DNA from: Bos javanicus
Taxonomy: Eukaryota > Chordata > Mammalia > Artiodactyla > Bovidae
Assembly (NCBI RefSeq): GCF_032452875.1
Contig: NC_083881.1
Coordinates: 62,875,689-62,939,688 of the forward strand
Direction: 5' to 3'
Length of the DNA stretch: 64,000 bases
Below are positions 13,216-28,344 of the stretch, one piece after another. Each line of letters starts with the position of its first letter. Position 1 is the first letter of the stretch. The notes under the pieces were generated by a model. It was not told the origin of the DNA. It saw only the letters and a list, made by a program, of their open reading frames with translations, and did no database searches. Made by a program: the position numbers and the translations under genes.

Positions 13216-16104
13216 AAATTAAGAGAAAATTACTTTTCTAAATACACAGTTCCTCCTTTATCAGTGTTCTTGCTTTCATAAGCAAAATGTTCTAAGAGCC
13301 AAGAATGCTCTGAGTAGCTGAAGTTGTCAAGATAAAATACAGCAGAGTCAGTTGCTCTGACCAGATTTATCCTCAAAAAAATGTTATCTAGCTATATATC
13401 AACAAACCCAAATCAAGCCCAAACTATATAATCAAGTATGAATGTATATATGTATGTATCATGTATGTCCATGTATATAAGCTAATGAAGATGATACACA
13501 TGGATGTTACAGGAGAAACAGAAATCTAAGGTAGGGCATTGCCCTTGGGGAAAAGGGCAGCTACAACATTTCTCACTGTGGTGGGGTGTATAAAAATAGG
13601 AACTGAGGTGAGTATCTCAGGGTGTACATACTGTGAGAACCTGAAAAAAAAGGAGACAGCTCAGCCAGGGAGGATTTCCCATAGGAGTGCTGACCCAGAA
13701 GGAAGAGAAATGGAGAAGAAGGTGCATGCTGTTCTCAAAAGAGGAAAGAGGCCAGGCTAATGGGAGAGGAGGGTTCGTGCTGAGGAGGTTCAGAAGGAGC
13801 CTGAGAAAAGGCAGCTGGGGAGGGGAGACACCAACCAAGATGCTTGTATCCCTGTGATCGAGTCACGGACACTTGATGAAGTCAAGTGTGTATCACTGAG
13901 GCCAAGGGCAGATAGACCTGTGGCCACAGTATCAACATCCAAGTTACCGAGAGGACAGAGTAAAGGCTGAGAAAAGACCAGGAGGATCAGAAATCGAGGG
14001 TCTGCATCCCTTCCAGAGGCCAGACCTCTGGAGGGAAGGACAGGAAGCTAGGTTGCTGGGGCAAGGGAGCCAGGATGTGAAGATGGGGAGAGAGCACCCA
14101 GCTGGGGAGTCTGGCAGAAGCAGGAGGATGGGCAGGAGCGCGTGCTAGGGGGTCATGCAGAGGTCTTCTCCCAGGATGGATGGGACACAGCCAGAGAGGA
14201 GGAACAGAAGGCTGCAAGGCTGTGGAAGGAGGCCCTGTGGGAGCTGAGAGCCCTGGAAACAGGGATTAAATGGGATCAGCTCACAGGTGAAGTTCTATTA
14301 AGAAGAAGGAGCTTTCTATGAAGCTGGAGGGCAAAATGAGAGGAAATCCCAGGAAGGAAAAAAAAAAAAAATGTACAAGAGGCTCAAAATTATGTCCCTG
14401 GTACAAATGCTGACACTGTGGCCTTGGACTCACTATCGAACCTTTCTGGGCCTCATTGGCCTCTTCTTTTAAATAGGTATAACAATCTCTAGCTTGATAC
14501 TGTGATACTTCAAGATCACGTTTTTAAATATTTATTGTCTTTGGAATTAATTTTTATGCACATATAGCTGCTTTACAAGGTTGTGCTAGTTTCTACTGCA
14601 CACGATCTCAGTCAGATACGGAGACTGAGATCTCATTTTTCAACTATAAGATGCCATGAAATTCTTCGGCAACTTGCTATGACCACCACAGTCTCCATCT
14701 TCTCAGATACCTGGTCACCCTGCCAGTCCTGCTCTGAGACTCCAAGCTCCTCCTCGCCCCACAGCACAGTCCACAAAGTACTGCCCCACCTGTACTACCT
14801 CTGCAACCACGGTCCCCAGTTCAAGCCCTCCTTCCGACCAGACTGCTCCAAGAGCTCCCTGTCCAGACTCTCTCCAGGCATTTGATTCCACATGGGTCCA
14901 GAGTGGTTATATTCACATTAACTTGAACAGAGAGATACTTAATGAAGGTGAATTGATCTGGAAAGCACAAACTCTATCTCTGTGTGATCCTTTCAGAAGG
15001 GTGGAGTCGCAGGCTTCGCTGGGGAGAGAGCAAAGGTGAGCCCTCTGGGGCAGAACCCTCGTGGCTCTGCAGACGGCCAGTCTCGGCCACTCGGCTCTGT
15101 CACCTGAACGGGTCTTGTGAAGCAGCACCTCAGGACAAGGAAGAATCTGGATATTGTGTAACAACGGGTGGGGCTGTTTCACAAATAATGAGCTCTCAGT
15201 GGGAGAAGGAGTGAAACAGACTGAAAGAGCCACTCACTCAGATTTCTGGTTATCGGTTATGACTTTAAGCCTCTTCTATTCGTGTTTAACCCTGAAAACT
15301 TGTTTTGAGTTTGTCATAGCTGAATCTAGCACAAATTCAAAAGGGTAAACGTGGAAACCACACCCCGTCCCCTGCCAGCACTGCTCTGCAACCAACAGTT
15401 TCTTGGGTATCCGTCACAGTTTCTAGTGTATCTTCTAGAAGCCTGCTATGCAAATTCATAATCCTTTCCTTTCCAACACAAATGGTAGCATGGTCAACAC
15501 AGTTCCGCAGCCTGCTTTTTGTTTCACTTGACAGGACATTCTGAAGAAAGTCCTTTCTCTCTTTTTAAAAAAAAAAAGACCATGAATATGGAGTAACAAC
15601 TTCTTTAACACGAGGCTGTTTCTAGCCTCTTCGTCTTGTAAACCATGCTGCAATGCAAGCTTTCAACACGAGCACATATAAATTAGGGACCGTAAGTAAA
15701 GGCCCTGTCCCCAACAGTTTTAACCTGACCTCGGACTTCACTGAGATTGCTTTCCTCCAGGTGGCATCCTTACAAGCAGGGGTATGCTGTTCAAACGTGT
15801 CATGACTCTGCCCTCTAGGTCGCAGGTGGGAGGTCCAAGTATCTGCATTTCTAACCATTTCCCAACTTGCTGCTGCTTTCAGAGGTTCCGGCTGTGAGAA
15901 ACCACCGCCTGCGTTACCCACTTCGCTGGTCACTTTCTCCTTCTGTTTTGCTCTCCCGTATCCTTCTGTCCTCTCCTTACTGACCACTCCGGCCCTCTCT
16001 GGTTCCTTCTCCTCCATGTCCCCCAAATGGGTGGGTCTAAAACTCCCACCTTGAGCCTCTTTCACCCACCCTCCAAGCCTCCCCGTAGCATTTCACCCGT
16101 CTTG
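13216..16104. other. Intron 8, mostly unique sequence
   Basis: There is a short TATG-rich stretch at 13438-13482, a purine-rich region 13650-14350, an A-run at 14359-14371, and a probable MIR at about 14385-14520 ('gtggccttggactcact', 'tgggcctcattggcctctt'). Longer open frames on both strands (for example 15622-16065 minus) have no splice context and no familiar motif. Confidence 0.4.
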
Positions 16105-16310
16105 CAATGTCTCTCATGCCCCTCCACAGCCACTCTGCCTTCTCTCGGAGCTCCGCCGCCCCAGGTTCTGCTGTGCTGCCCAGTCTCTGTGCCTGCGAGC
16201 GGCCCGTCCTGCTACCTGGTGCCCCTTCCCGGCCCCCGCTCAGATGCAGCTCAAGCACCACGCCCTCCCTTGGGTCTTTCTTGATCCCACACAGCTGGCA
16301 CCCTCTCTAC
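16105..16310 (+). repeat. Possible L2 LINE fragment, GC-rich
   Basis: Text such as 'ccgctcagatgcagctcaag' and 'gggtctttcttgatccc' resembles the L2 block that precedes its 3' end. It is the most GC-rich part of intron 8. The assignment is weak. Confidence 0.35.
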
Positions 16311-16465
16311 CTGCTGAAGAGCAGGGTATGTGGTCATAACTGTATTAATCTTTCAACTTTTCATTTGCAAGCTTTTAAAATAAGACACTGGGGGAATTTT
16401 TAAATTAAAAAGTTAATAGAAATGCTTTTATAAAAATAAAATGAATTAAAAGATGAAACTTGTTT

Positions 16466-16775
16466 ACAAAGCAGAAATAGACTCATGGACATAGAAAACA
16501 ATCTTCTGGTTACCAAAGGGGAAGGAGGAAGGTGTAAATTAGGAGTTTTGGGTTAACATATACACGCTACTATATATAAAACAAATAATCAACAAGGACC
16601 TATTCTATAATACAGGGGATTATATTCACTATTTTCTAATAATCTATAATGGTTATTAGAAAGAATTAGAAAAGAATCTGAAAAGAATCACAACATATAC
16701 AACTGTATCACTTTGCTATACACCTGAAATTAACACAACATTGTAAATCAACTATACTTCCGTTTCAAAAAATGG
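16466..16775 (+). repeat. L1 3' UTR fragment
   Basis: Order of phrases as in ruminant L1 tails: 'gactcatggacatagaaa', 'aatcaacaaggacctatt', 'cactttgctatacacctgaa' and 'acattgtaaatcaactatac'. It contains a locally duplicated 'aatctataatggttattag' area. Confidence 0.85.
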
Positions 16776-17235
16776 TTTGAAAACATTAAGTTACCAAAAA
16801 GTTCCTGGCTGCTAACCATAATCAAGACAAAAAGACAAGACTCAGAATGGAAGAGAAAACTTGCGAACTGGGCTACTAATCAAGTAGGTGGATGCTTATT
16901 TGTGCTCAAGAAAATTTTTTTATTTTGTGATAAAAAATAAAACACCAGGGCTACCGTCCTGTCCAGAACTCTCCTCACCCTTTAATTCTGTTTTCATTGG
17001 AGGCTTTGTCTCTTTCTTCCTCATTTTACAGTCATGTACAGAGGTGTCTGAGTTCTCAGCCCAGCCAGGATGGCCTCTGAGAGCAGCAGACACCCTGCTT
17101 GGCTTTTTGTCTGTAAATCCCCACTGCCTGCCCCAGCACGTGATGCACAGCAAGCAGGTTGCTTTGAGGGGATGCCAGCCCCTTTGCCAGAGACGAGGTG
17201 GAAGACACTATGACCACCTCCTTCCCAGACAATAA
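16776..17235. other. Intron spacer, nothing recognised
   Basis: Unique intronic DNA. A 115-codon plus-strand frame (16888-17235) has no homology I recognise and no splice context. Confidence 0.4.
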
Positions 17236-17452
17236 GGCAGTATGGAAAGAACACGTGCCTCGGACAGACATTCCCAGGGTGGGAGTCTCCACTCTACTGT
17301 GCATTCACTGTGTAAGCTCTCTGGACTTCAATCTCTTCATTGTTTAAATGAAAAATAATAGCCACTTAAAATATGAATATTGCATAAGGTATATAAACAA
17401 CTGGCAGACTGCCTGGTATATATCAATAAGTAAGCACTGAATAAATACTAAC
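17236..17452 (+). repeat. MIR SINE
   Basis: The MIR order is visible: 'tgtgtaagctctctggact', 'tcaatctcttcattg', 'gcagactgcctggtata' and the end 'agcactgaataaatac'. An (ac)n tail follows at 17461-17473. Confidence 0.65.
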
Positions 17453-17998
17453 CATGGTGAACACACACACACATTATCAGTCTATGAAATCTGTATGCAG
17501 TCTCACTCTCCGCATGCACACAAGAGTTCATGCCTGTGAGTTACAGAGCCCTCAGCAGAATTCAGGGCAAAAACCATGGATACTCCACATTCTAACAAAA
17601 GATCAAGCTGTTGATAGCTCTGGTGAGATGCTTTCCAAAGATTATTCCGTCCAAATGTGACTTAACTCCAGCTTTACGGCTTTTTCTGCCATCCATTACC
17701 TTATAAAACTGGAACAAAGGTATGGCTTTGTTTAAGTTCAATAACAAAGACTCCAGCAAATGTTTACCTTTCCCTTTGAAAGTTTCCTTCATCCACACCA
17801 CGCCCTAGCAAACACATAAAAATGCCATTTGCCCTGCTTTGCAATGTGTATCTCAGCCCCTCAAGACTCCTCCCAGGAGCCTCTCAATACTTTGTTTACT
17901 TTGGAGACCAAGGAAGATGCCTTATAATATTTCTCTTCTTCCATAGGATGATCTGTTGAAACCTGGGCTCTACTTAGGCAAAACATTAGGACATAAGG

Positions 17999-18205
17999 GA
18001 CTTCCCAGGTGGCACCCGTGGTAAAGAACCCACCCGCCAATGCAGGAGACACAAGAGACAAGGTTGCAGTCCCAGGGTTGGGAAGATCCCCTGGAGGAGG
18101 AAATGGCAACTCACCTCTAGGATTCCTGCCTGGAGAGTTCCATGAACAGAGGAGCCTGGCAGGTTAGTCCATGGGGTCACAAAGAATCAAGACTCAATTG
18201 AGCAC
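17999..18205 (+). repeat. Bov-tA SINE
   Basis: Bov-tA from 'gacttcccaggtggcacc' through 'ggttgcagtcccagggtt' to 'actcaattgagcacac', slightly diverged. Confidence 0.9.
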
Positions 18206-19111
18206 ACATGCACACACATTAAGATGTAACTTTTTCTGAATTAGTAATATCCATCAACTCCATTTCATCCTGGACTGTCTGATATGCAGAAAGAGGACTC
18301 CCTGGACTGCTGACAGGAGGTTAGGGTCAGGGAAGCAAATTAGATCATGAACCCATGGATACTCAGGAGTGTGGTTTCCTTTGACCAGTTCTTTGTGTTC
18401 CCTTTTAATCCCCCAAATCAGTATTTACACATCTCTCCTTCTCCCTGGTGTCCAGCACTGGAGTTTGGTAGGAAAGGAACACAATTCATTCAGAAGCATC
18501 CCTTTGGAAGACATGATTCATCAAGACTATCGAAACTGTAACTTTCCAAAGCACTTTGCTTGACACACAGTGGAGCCCCATAAAAACTAATTAAATCTTT
18601 AGACAAAAAAGAAGTGTTGAGAGAAAGAGAAAAGGAAGAAAGGTGAGATAAATCAGGGACAATTTTAATAGCTCTGCCATGATTTGGTGCTAAAAGTCTT
18701 TCAATAACCTTATTTTCAACAAAGAGAGACTGAATAATTTGCAGGGTTCAAGAAGGTTAGAATACTTCTATTTCCTCCAGTTTACTGCCTTTACATAGGC
18801 TGTGATCAAACACTGCTGCTGGCACCATCCTGTCTCTGATGCTACCAACACTGAGATCTGAGGATCTCAATTGAGGGGCTAGTTTCCTTCCCATCAGGAG
18901 CAGATGGAGTAGAGCCACGCTTGGCCAGCGGACCACTGGTTGTACCTGGAAAAGACAGCACTGGAAAGAGAAAGGGCTGACCCACATGGGAGGAAAAGGA
19001 AGAAACCTGGACTTCATGTGACAAAAGCAAGTCACCCAATATGAGAGCTTTATTTATGTCTCACAATACGAAGCAGTTCACGACACGGACCACATCCAAT
19101 GTTCCTATGTC
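18206..19111. other. Intron spacer, nothing recognised
   Basis: Unique intronic sequence with a purine-rich patch at 18600-18650. No exon or repeat is assigned. Confidence 0.4.
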
Positions 19112-20369
19112 CAGCAAAGTAATGCTCAAAATTCTCCAAGCCAGGCTTCAGCAATACGTGAACTGTGAACTTCCAGATGTTCAAGCTTGTTTTAGAAAAG
19201 GCAGAGGAACCAGAGATCAAATTGCCAACATCTGCTGGACCACTGAAAAAGCAAGAGAGTTCCAGAAGAACATCTATTTCTGCTTTATTGACTATGCCAA
19301 AGCCTTTGACTGTGTGGATCACAATAAACTGTGGAAAATTCTGAAAGAGATGGGAATACCGGACCACCTGACCTGCCTCTTGAGAAACCTGTATGCAGGT
19401 CAGGAAGCAACAGTTAGAACTGGACATGGAACAACAGACTGGTTCCAAATAGGAAAAGGAGTCCATCAAGGCTGTATATTGTCACCCTACTTATTTAACT
19501 TATATGCAGAGTACATCATGAGAAACGCTGGGCTGGAAGAAGCACAAGCTGGAATCAAGACTGCCGGGAGAAATATCAATAACCTCAGATATGCAGATGA
19601 CACCACTCTTATGGCAGAAAGTGAAGAAAAACTAAAGAGTCTCTTGATGAAAGTGAGAGAGGAGAGTGAAAAAGTTGGTTTAAAGCTCAACATTCAGAAA
19701 ACTAAGATCATGGCATCTGGTCCCATCACTTCATGGGAAATAGATGGGGAAACAGTGGAAACAGTGGCTGACTTTATTTTGGGGGCTCCAAAATCACTGC
19801 AGATGGTGACTGCAGCCATGAAAAGACACTTACTCCTTGGAAGGAAAGTTATGACCAACCTAGACAGCATATTAAAAAGCAGAGACATTACTTTGTCAAC
19901 AAAGGTCCATCTAGTCAAGGCTAAGGTTTTTCCAGTAGTCATGTGTGGATGTGAGAGTTGGACTGTGAAGAGAGCTGAGCGCTGAAGAATTGATGCTTTT
20001 GAATTGTGGTGTTGGAGAAGACTCTTGAGAGTCTCTTGGACTGCAAGGAGATCCAACCAGTCCATCCTGGGGGAGATCAGTCCTGGGTGTTCATTGGAAG
20101 GACTGATGTTGAAGCTGAAACTCCAATACTTTGGCCACCTGATACAAAGAGCTGACTCATTTGAAAAGACCCTGATGCTGGGAGGGATTGGGGGCAGGAG
20201 GAGAAGGGGATGACAGAGAATGAGATGGTTGAATGGTATTACCGACTCAATGGATATGAGTTTGGGTAAACTCCAGGAGTTGGTGATGGACAAGGAGGCC
20301 TGGCATGCTGCGGTTCATAGGGTCGCAAAGAGTTGGACATGACTGAGCGACTGAACTGAACTAAACTGA
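19112..20369 (+). repeat. BovB LINE, 5'-truncated, reverse-transcriptase relic
   Basis: A 1.26-kb BovB copy carrying most of the RT domain in frame: CFIDYAKAFDCVDH (about 19281-19322), the GVHQGCILSP block, and the catalytic YADD at 19590-19601. The frame runs to a TGA at 19983-19985 where family copies, and the minus-strand copy at 8121-8957, read an arginine codon after KKAE(R/H)R; a CGA-to-TGA change at a CpG explains it. The same frame then continues to 20213. Between about 19785 and 19835 two small indels shift the frame and restore it. The 3' end is the 'ctgaactgaactaaactga' tail. Dead copy. Confidence 0.95.
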
Positions 20370-21124
20370 TTCCAGTGAAAAGACCAAAATAGAAACCTTT
20401 TCCTCTGAGCACTAAGCAGCATCTTAACATTCAGGTAATTCCTCTGTGGTCACATGAGAGAGGCCTTTGTAGCACATCAAAATTGGTTTCATCTTGAAAT
20501 CACTGTGAACTGAGAAAAGGGCTGTGGACAAAACTAAGGGGCCTGGTTTCAAGAATCTCCTTAGAAACTGGGGAGAAAAGGAAGCCTGTAATTAGGATTT
20601 GTGAGCTCCTGCTCTGAGATGATGTCATCACCAGCGTTCGGTGCCAGGAATCAGAGCTCACCGCTCTTTAATAATTCAATAGGGGCTTGCCTGGGAATTT
20701 CTCATCTTGGAAATTAGCGAGCAACAAATCTACGTTGTAGATACTGGATTGGCTGTGGGGAGAAAGAAACATTGAATGACCTTATAAGTGGGAGTCACAC
20801 GAAGAAACTTAGCCCTGTAGTCCTCCACTAGAATCATAAGGATGGAACCTTAATACTTTGTCAACCCTGCCCGGTTCCCCTTCCTGTCATTTTCCAGCTG
20901 AGAAGCTAAAGCTAAGAAGGAGGAAGACACAAAACCGGCTATTCATATGCCCAGAGACCTGGCGGCCTGAGTGCCATTTCAGTGTTTTATCTTCTTTATT
21001 ATCCTGTGCCCCACCCCATCAACTTCCAAACTGTGACTGCAAGGATGCTCAGAACCTCACTTACCTGGATGCTACCTAAGTCATTCCCAGGGACCCCGGG
21101 ACACCCGTTCACATTACAAGAGCT
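20370..21124. other. Intron spacer, nothing recognised
   Basis: Unique intronic DNA with no repeat or exon I can support. Confidence 0.4.
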
Positions 21125-21248
21125 GCTGCTAAGTCGTTTCAGTCGTATCCGACTCTGTGCGACCCCATAGACGGCAGCCCACCAGGCTCCTCCATCCCTG
21201 GGATTCTCCAGGCAAGAATACTGAAGTGGGTTGCCATTTCCTTCTCCA
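21125..21248 (-). repeat. Bov-A2 monomer with perfect 9-bp target duplication
   Basis: One monomer of the Bov-A2 family in reverse, from 'gctgctaagtcgtttcag' to 'gccatttccttctcca'. The nonamer acaagagct flanks it at 21116-21124 and 21249-21257. Confidence 0.9.
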
Positions 21249-21680
21249 ACAAGAGCTTCTAGACAGTGGGAAACGTCTCTGGCCAGCAGGTGTCATTGTG
21301 CAGAGACACTGTAGCATAACCAGCAGAACCGGTTCTGGGAGGAAAAACTCTGCAGGAATTCTGCCAGAACCACACTGCTCTTGAGACTGGCAACCTGGAG
21401 TTAATCCCACAACCTCATTTTAACAAACAGTGTTAACACCTTCCCTGGCCAAATTTTCTCCTGTAATTAAATTAAACTAAGTGATTACAGTTTCACGTTC
21501 TTTCTTTACTTCTGTTCCCACTAAAGGAGAGGTAAGAATAGAATGTAGGTCAGCAGCAAAAGACAAGAGTAGTGTTCTGGAAAAAATCCATAAATTTTGT
21601 CATCAGGTCTTGATGATGCGTACGTGGGGAGACTACCACATATGAGACTATTCTATTCTTTTAGTAAATGCACCAAAACC

Positions 21681-21894
21681 AAAAGTGAAAGTGAAAGCCG
21701 CTCAGTCGTGTCCGACTCTTTGTGAACTCGTGGACTGTGGTCCACCAGGCTCCTCTGTTCATGGGTTTCTCCAAGCAAGAATACTGGGGTGGGTAGCCAT
21801 TCCCTTCTCCAGGGGATCTTCCTGACCCAGGGCTTGAACCTCGGTCTCTAGCATTGCAGGTAGATTCTTTACTATCTGAACCACGAGGGAAGCC
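21681..21894 (-). repeat. Bov-tA SINE
   Basis: Reverse Bov-tA from 'aaagtgaaagtgaaag' (the 3' ctttcacttt tail) to 'ccacgagggaagcc'. Confidence 0.93.
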
Positions 21895-22025
21895 AAATGT
21901 CCAAATAAAAGCTATCTTGGGAAGACACAAAAGCTATCTTGGGTTTCTCAAATGATGCTTACATGGCTCAAAGAACATTCGTAGTGTTTCTTCAGCTATT
22001 GAGTTCTTCAAAGCTGGTCTTGTGC

Positions 22026-22240
22026 AAATATATATATTTTTGTATGTATGTATGTTTATATTTGTATATGTATATGTAAATTTATATATGTATATATATG
22101 TACATTTGTATACATATATACATGTATTTATATATACATGTATACATATATATGTATATATGTTTGTATATATGTGTATTTGTATAGGTAAATTTATATA
22201 GGCATATATAAACTTAATAAATTATATATATATAATTTTT
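22026..22240. repeat. TATG/TATA-rich microsatellite
   Basis: About 215 bases of imperfect TATG, TATA and TACA repeats (for example 'tatgtatgtatgtttatat'). Low complexity and likely length-variable. Confidence 0.9.
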
Positions 22241-23058
22241 ATCCTTGAAATGGTATTATTCAAATTGTTTGTATATATTTACATTTGGACCCAAGTGATT
22301 CTGATTTTTTTTTTTAACACGTTCAAAGATCAAGATTTACTACCACTCTGTGTGTTCCAAAGGAAGGCACTGCAACTCTCTGTATGGGCACCAGCTCAAC
22401 CTCTGCGCAACCTGCTGCCGAAGAACCAGCGGAGGGTGACGGAGTTGTGACTGCCCCGTTCCTCCCTGTGTTAAGCTCCCCTGTGTCACTACTTTCCCTA
22501 ACACTGAAAGCCAATAAAGAGGTAAACTGCATATTTGGTTGCTTGAGAGGGTGTGATTCAGGCATGGAAACTCAAATGTCCATGAGGACCAGGCAAGGGA
22601 AGTTCCAAGAGGGAGAAAGGCAGAGAAAGCATTCAAGAGAACACTGGTGCCTCACAAGAGCCACTCACAGCCTTGCAAACACTCGGGCTAATGTTGCTGG
22701 AGTCCAAAAGAATCTGGAAACTTGTATTAAAAAAAAAAAAATCTGATTATTAAATGCGGGTGAAATATTTTAAAATTTGGAATAAAAGTACTTAAAGTGC
22801 ATTAAACCCACACACATTTATGTTCTGTGGACCATATGAAGGTGGTGGGTCACAAATTTGCGTCCTCTGGCCACACCAAAACCAAAACAACAGTTGACAT
22901 TGAATGGGGCCCCGATCCCGAAGCCTCCAGTGGATTTCTGTGTGGTTGTTACCAACAGGAACTCGTAGGCCAAGGCAACTGCTTCTGAGAATTCCACAAT
23001 ATGAAAATTATAAACAATTCCACCGTGAGAGGGACACCTTTCATGCCTTGCTTTGTTG
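22241..23058. other. Intron spacer with a poly-A-terminated segment
   Basis: Between a T-run at 22303-22315 and an A-run at 22729-22741 lies about 415 bases with an open plus-strand frame (22384-22746). It includes 'ccaataaagag' near 22510. I recognise no protein. It could be an old retroposed piece ending in poly-A, but no parent is known. Confidence 0.3.
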
Positions 23059-23278
23059 TCATTTCATTGCTAAGTCATGTCCAACTCTTTTGGGACCCCG
23101 TGGACTGTAGCCCTCCAGGCTCCTCTGTCCATGGGATTTCCTAGGCGTGAATAATGGAGTGGGTTGCCATTTCCTTCTCCATGGGATCTTCCCAACCAGG
23201 GATCGAACCCATGTCTCCTGCCTCTCCTGCATCAGCAGGTGGAATCTTTACCACTGAGCCACCTGGGAAGCCCTTTAT
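23059..23278 (-). repeat. Bov-tA SINE with 16-bp target duplication
   Basis: Reverse Bov-tA. The flanks atgccttgctttgttg (23043-23058) and atgcattgctttgttg (23279-23294) agree at 15 of 16 bases. Confidence 0.94.
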
Positions 23279-23350
23279 ATGCATTGCTTTGTTGAAAACT
23301 TTTTCCCAGTTGTGTAATTGTGGGGTTATTTTTGCAGCCTGCTTATTATA

Positions 23351-24056
23351 AAATCAATTTTATTTTACTTATGTATTTATTTATTTTTTTGTGTGTGTGT
23401 CTCTTTTGCTGTCTCGTATACAGGGTTATCGTTACCATCTTTCTAAATTCCATATATATGCGTTAGTATACTGTATTGGTGTTTTTCCTTCTGGCTTACT
23501 TCACTCTGTATAATAGGCTCCAGTTTCATCCACCTCATTAGAACTGATTCAAATGTATTCTTTTTAATGGCTGAGTAATACTCCATTGTGTATATGTGCC
23601 ACAGCTTTCTTATCCATTCATCTGCTGATGGACATCTAGGTTGCTTCCATGTCCTGGCTATTATAAACAGTGCTGCGATGAACATTGGGGTACACGTGTC
23701 TCTTTCCCTTCTGGTTTCCTCAGTGTGTATGCCCAGCAGTGGGATTGCTGGATCATAAGGCAGTTCTATCTCCAGCATTTATTATTTGTAGACTTTTGGA
23801 TCGCATCCATTCTGACTGGTGTGAAATGGTATCTCATAGTGGTTTTGATTTGCATTTCTCTGATAATGAGTGATGTTGAGCATCTTTTCATGTGTGTGTT
23901 AGCCATCTGTATGTCTTCTTTGGAGAAATGTCTATTTAGATCTTTGGCCCATTTTTTGATTGGGTCATTTATTTTTCTGGAGTTGAGCTGTAGGAGTTGC
24001 TTGTATATTTTTGATCAATTATATTTTAAAGAAAAACCTTTATGTCCTGCAGTCTG
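23351..24056 (-). repeat. L1 LINE, 5'-truncated 3' end
   Basis: A bovine L1 read on the minus strand. The frame 23778-23443 gives the C-terminal part of L1 ORF2p, with landmarks [16 protein letters not shown] and WHIYTMEYYSAIKKN, ending near ILTHIYGI. Only 111 codons are open in that frame, with the preceding codons broken. The endonuclease and RT domains are absent. Confidence 0.95.
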
Positions 24057-26972
<2,916 letters not shown>

Positions 26973-27074
26973 CAGGGTTGCCAGATTTAGCAAATAGTTG
27001 GACCATACTCTAAAAAAGTATTTGTTGTTGGTCCGAAATTCAAATTTAACTCTCTGTTTTATCTGGCAACCCTC
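26973..27074. mobile_element. Palindromic hAT-type miniature transposon
   Basis: Inverted ends agggttgccagat (26974-26986) and atctggcaaccct (27061-27073) enclose an inner, imperfect palindrome. It starts CAGGG, as hAT elements do. The flanking octamers gctatgac (26965-26972) and gctatgga (27075-27082) match at 6 of 8, the duplication length expected for hAT. Non-autonomous, about 102 bp. Confidence 0.75.
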
Positions 27075-28344
27075 GCTATGGACCTTTTCAGATGTAACCA
27101 CTTTACTGGTTGCATGTCTAATCCTGGCTGTGGCTGCACAGAATTCCGTGGTGACCGTCAACCGCAATTTACTTATCCCCTCTCCCCAGATGGAGCCTTC
27201 AGTAGTCTCCAGCTCTCCGGAACCACAGACAACACTGATAAAAATCCCTGGTCTTCTGTCTGCACTGTCACCGCCTTAGTTGGTCTTCAGGGCGAGGCAT
27301 GATATTCTTACTCTTAATCCTCACTACTACTTCCTGAGGTTTTAGCTTATGCTCACCATCTGGATTTTCCCTCTACTCTAGGCCTCCTTGGATATGACAA
27401 CCTACCTTCACTCCATCTCTTGTGTACGAAATAAACACTGACCACGTCTTGCTTGGCTGGCATCATGGTAAGGTCCATCTGCTTTTCTTTGAGGTCTGTT
27501 TCACTCACAGCTTGATCACCTAATCACGTACGTTCTTTTTATCTAAATTTCTATAATTATTTTCTAAAATGAAAACTCTAATTATGTGCTTTTAATAATT
27601 TTTTAGGGCTAAAACATACACCATGACCTACACTATCCTTCACAATCAGGCCCTGCATACTTCTCTCTGCTCATACTCCAGCCCCACAGTGGGGGTCAGA
27701 GGAAGGTACAATGCTGACCATACTGGAGTCTTTTTTGTTTATAAAATCTTTCGAATGTTTTTCTAAGTTAGGAGTGAGTTATGATGACTGACTTTCAGGG
27801 TGTATAAAGCATTCATTGTCTACAATATCTGACATGTTTCTCGACAAATGGTCATTTCCTCACCTGTGTCCTAAGCGGCCCTGCGACTCCAGGGTCAGTG
27901 GTTTCTTGAGGTTTCAGCAAGTTCTCTACGTGAATGCTGCAAATTTTTGAAGTCTGCTTTCCTAAAATTCATATATCTGATCATTTTAGCCATTTTCTCC
28001 TCATTTATCACAAAATCTAAATTCATGTGATCATTCGCCAAAATTTTACTTACGTTTTCTTATTCATACAACACACTTTGTGTGAATTAGACTCCTATTT
28101 TTCTATCCATAGTATAAATAATAATAAAACAAAGCCCACAATACTAATGAGCTCAAAATATAATAAAGTCAGTTTGATTTTGTTTAAAAGAAAAAACTTC
28201 TTATTATTACTGGGACCTGGACTGGTGGTTAACTGCAGAAAAACCTACCTCGGTGCTCTCAGAACGGCCTTGGATGCACTTCCTGTAAAGGGTAATGTTG
28301 GTCTAGACCCTGACCAGAATTCTAGTTCCCGTCTTTCTCACCAA
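27075..28344. other. Intron 7, nothing recognised
   Basis: About 1.27 kb of unique, moderately AT-rich intron. No exon or confident repeat. Confidence 0.4.

Noticed and set aside
15622..16065. 147-codon minus-strand open frame
   Set aside because: No recognisable motif, low-complexity charged composition, no splice sites in phase with GRHL2 and no Kozak or promoter context. It sits in a purine/pyrimidine-skewed region where long frames arise by chance.
19050..19469. 139-codon minus-strand frame
   Set aside because: Antisense shadow of the BovB reverse-transcriptase relic on the plus strand.
19694..20293. 199-codon minus-strand frame
   Set aside because: Antisense of BovB ORF2; BovB is commonly open on both strands in this region.
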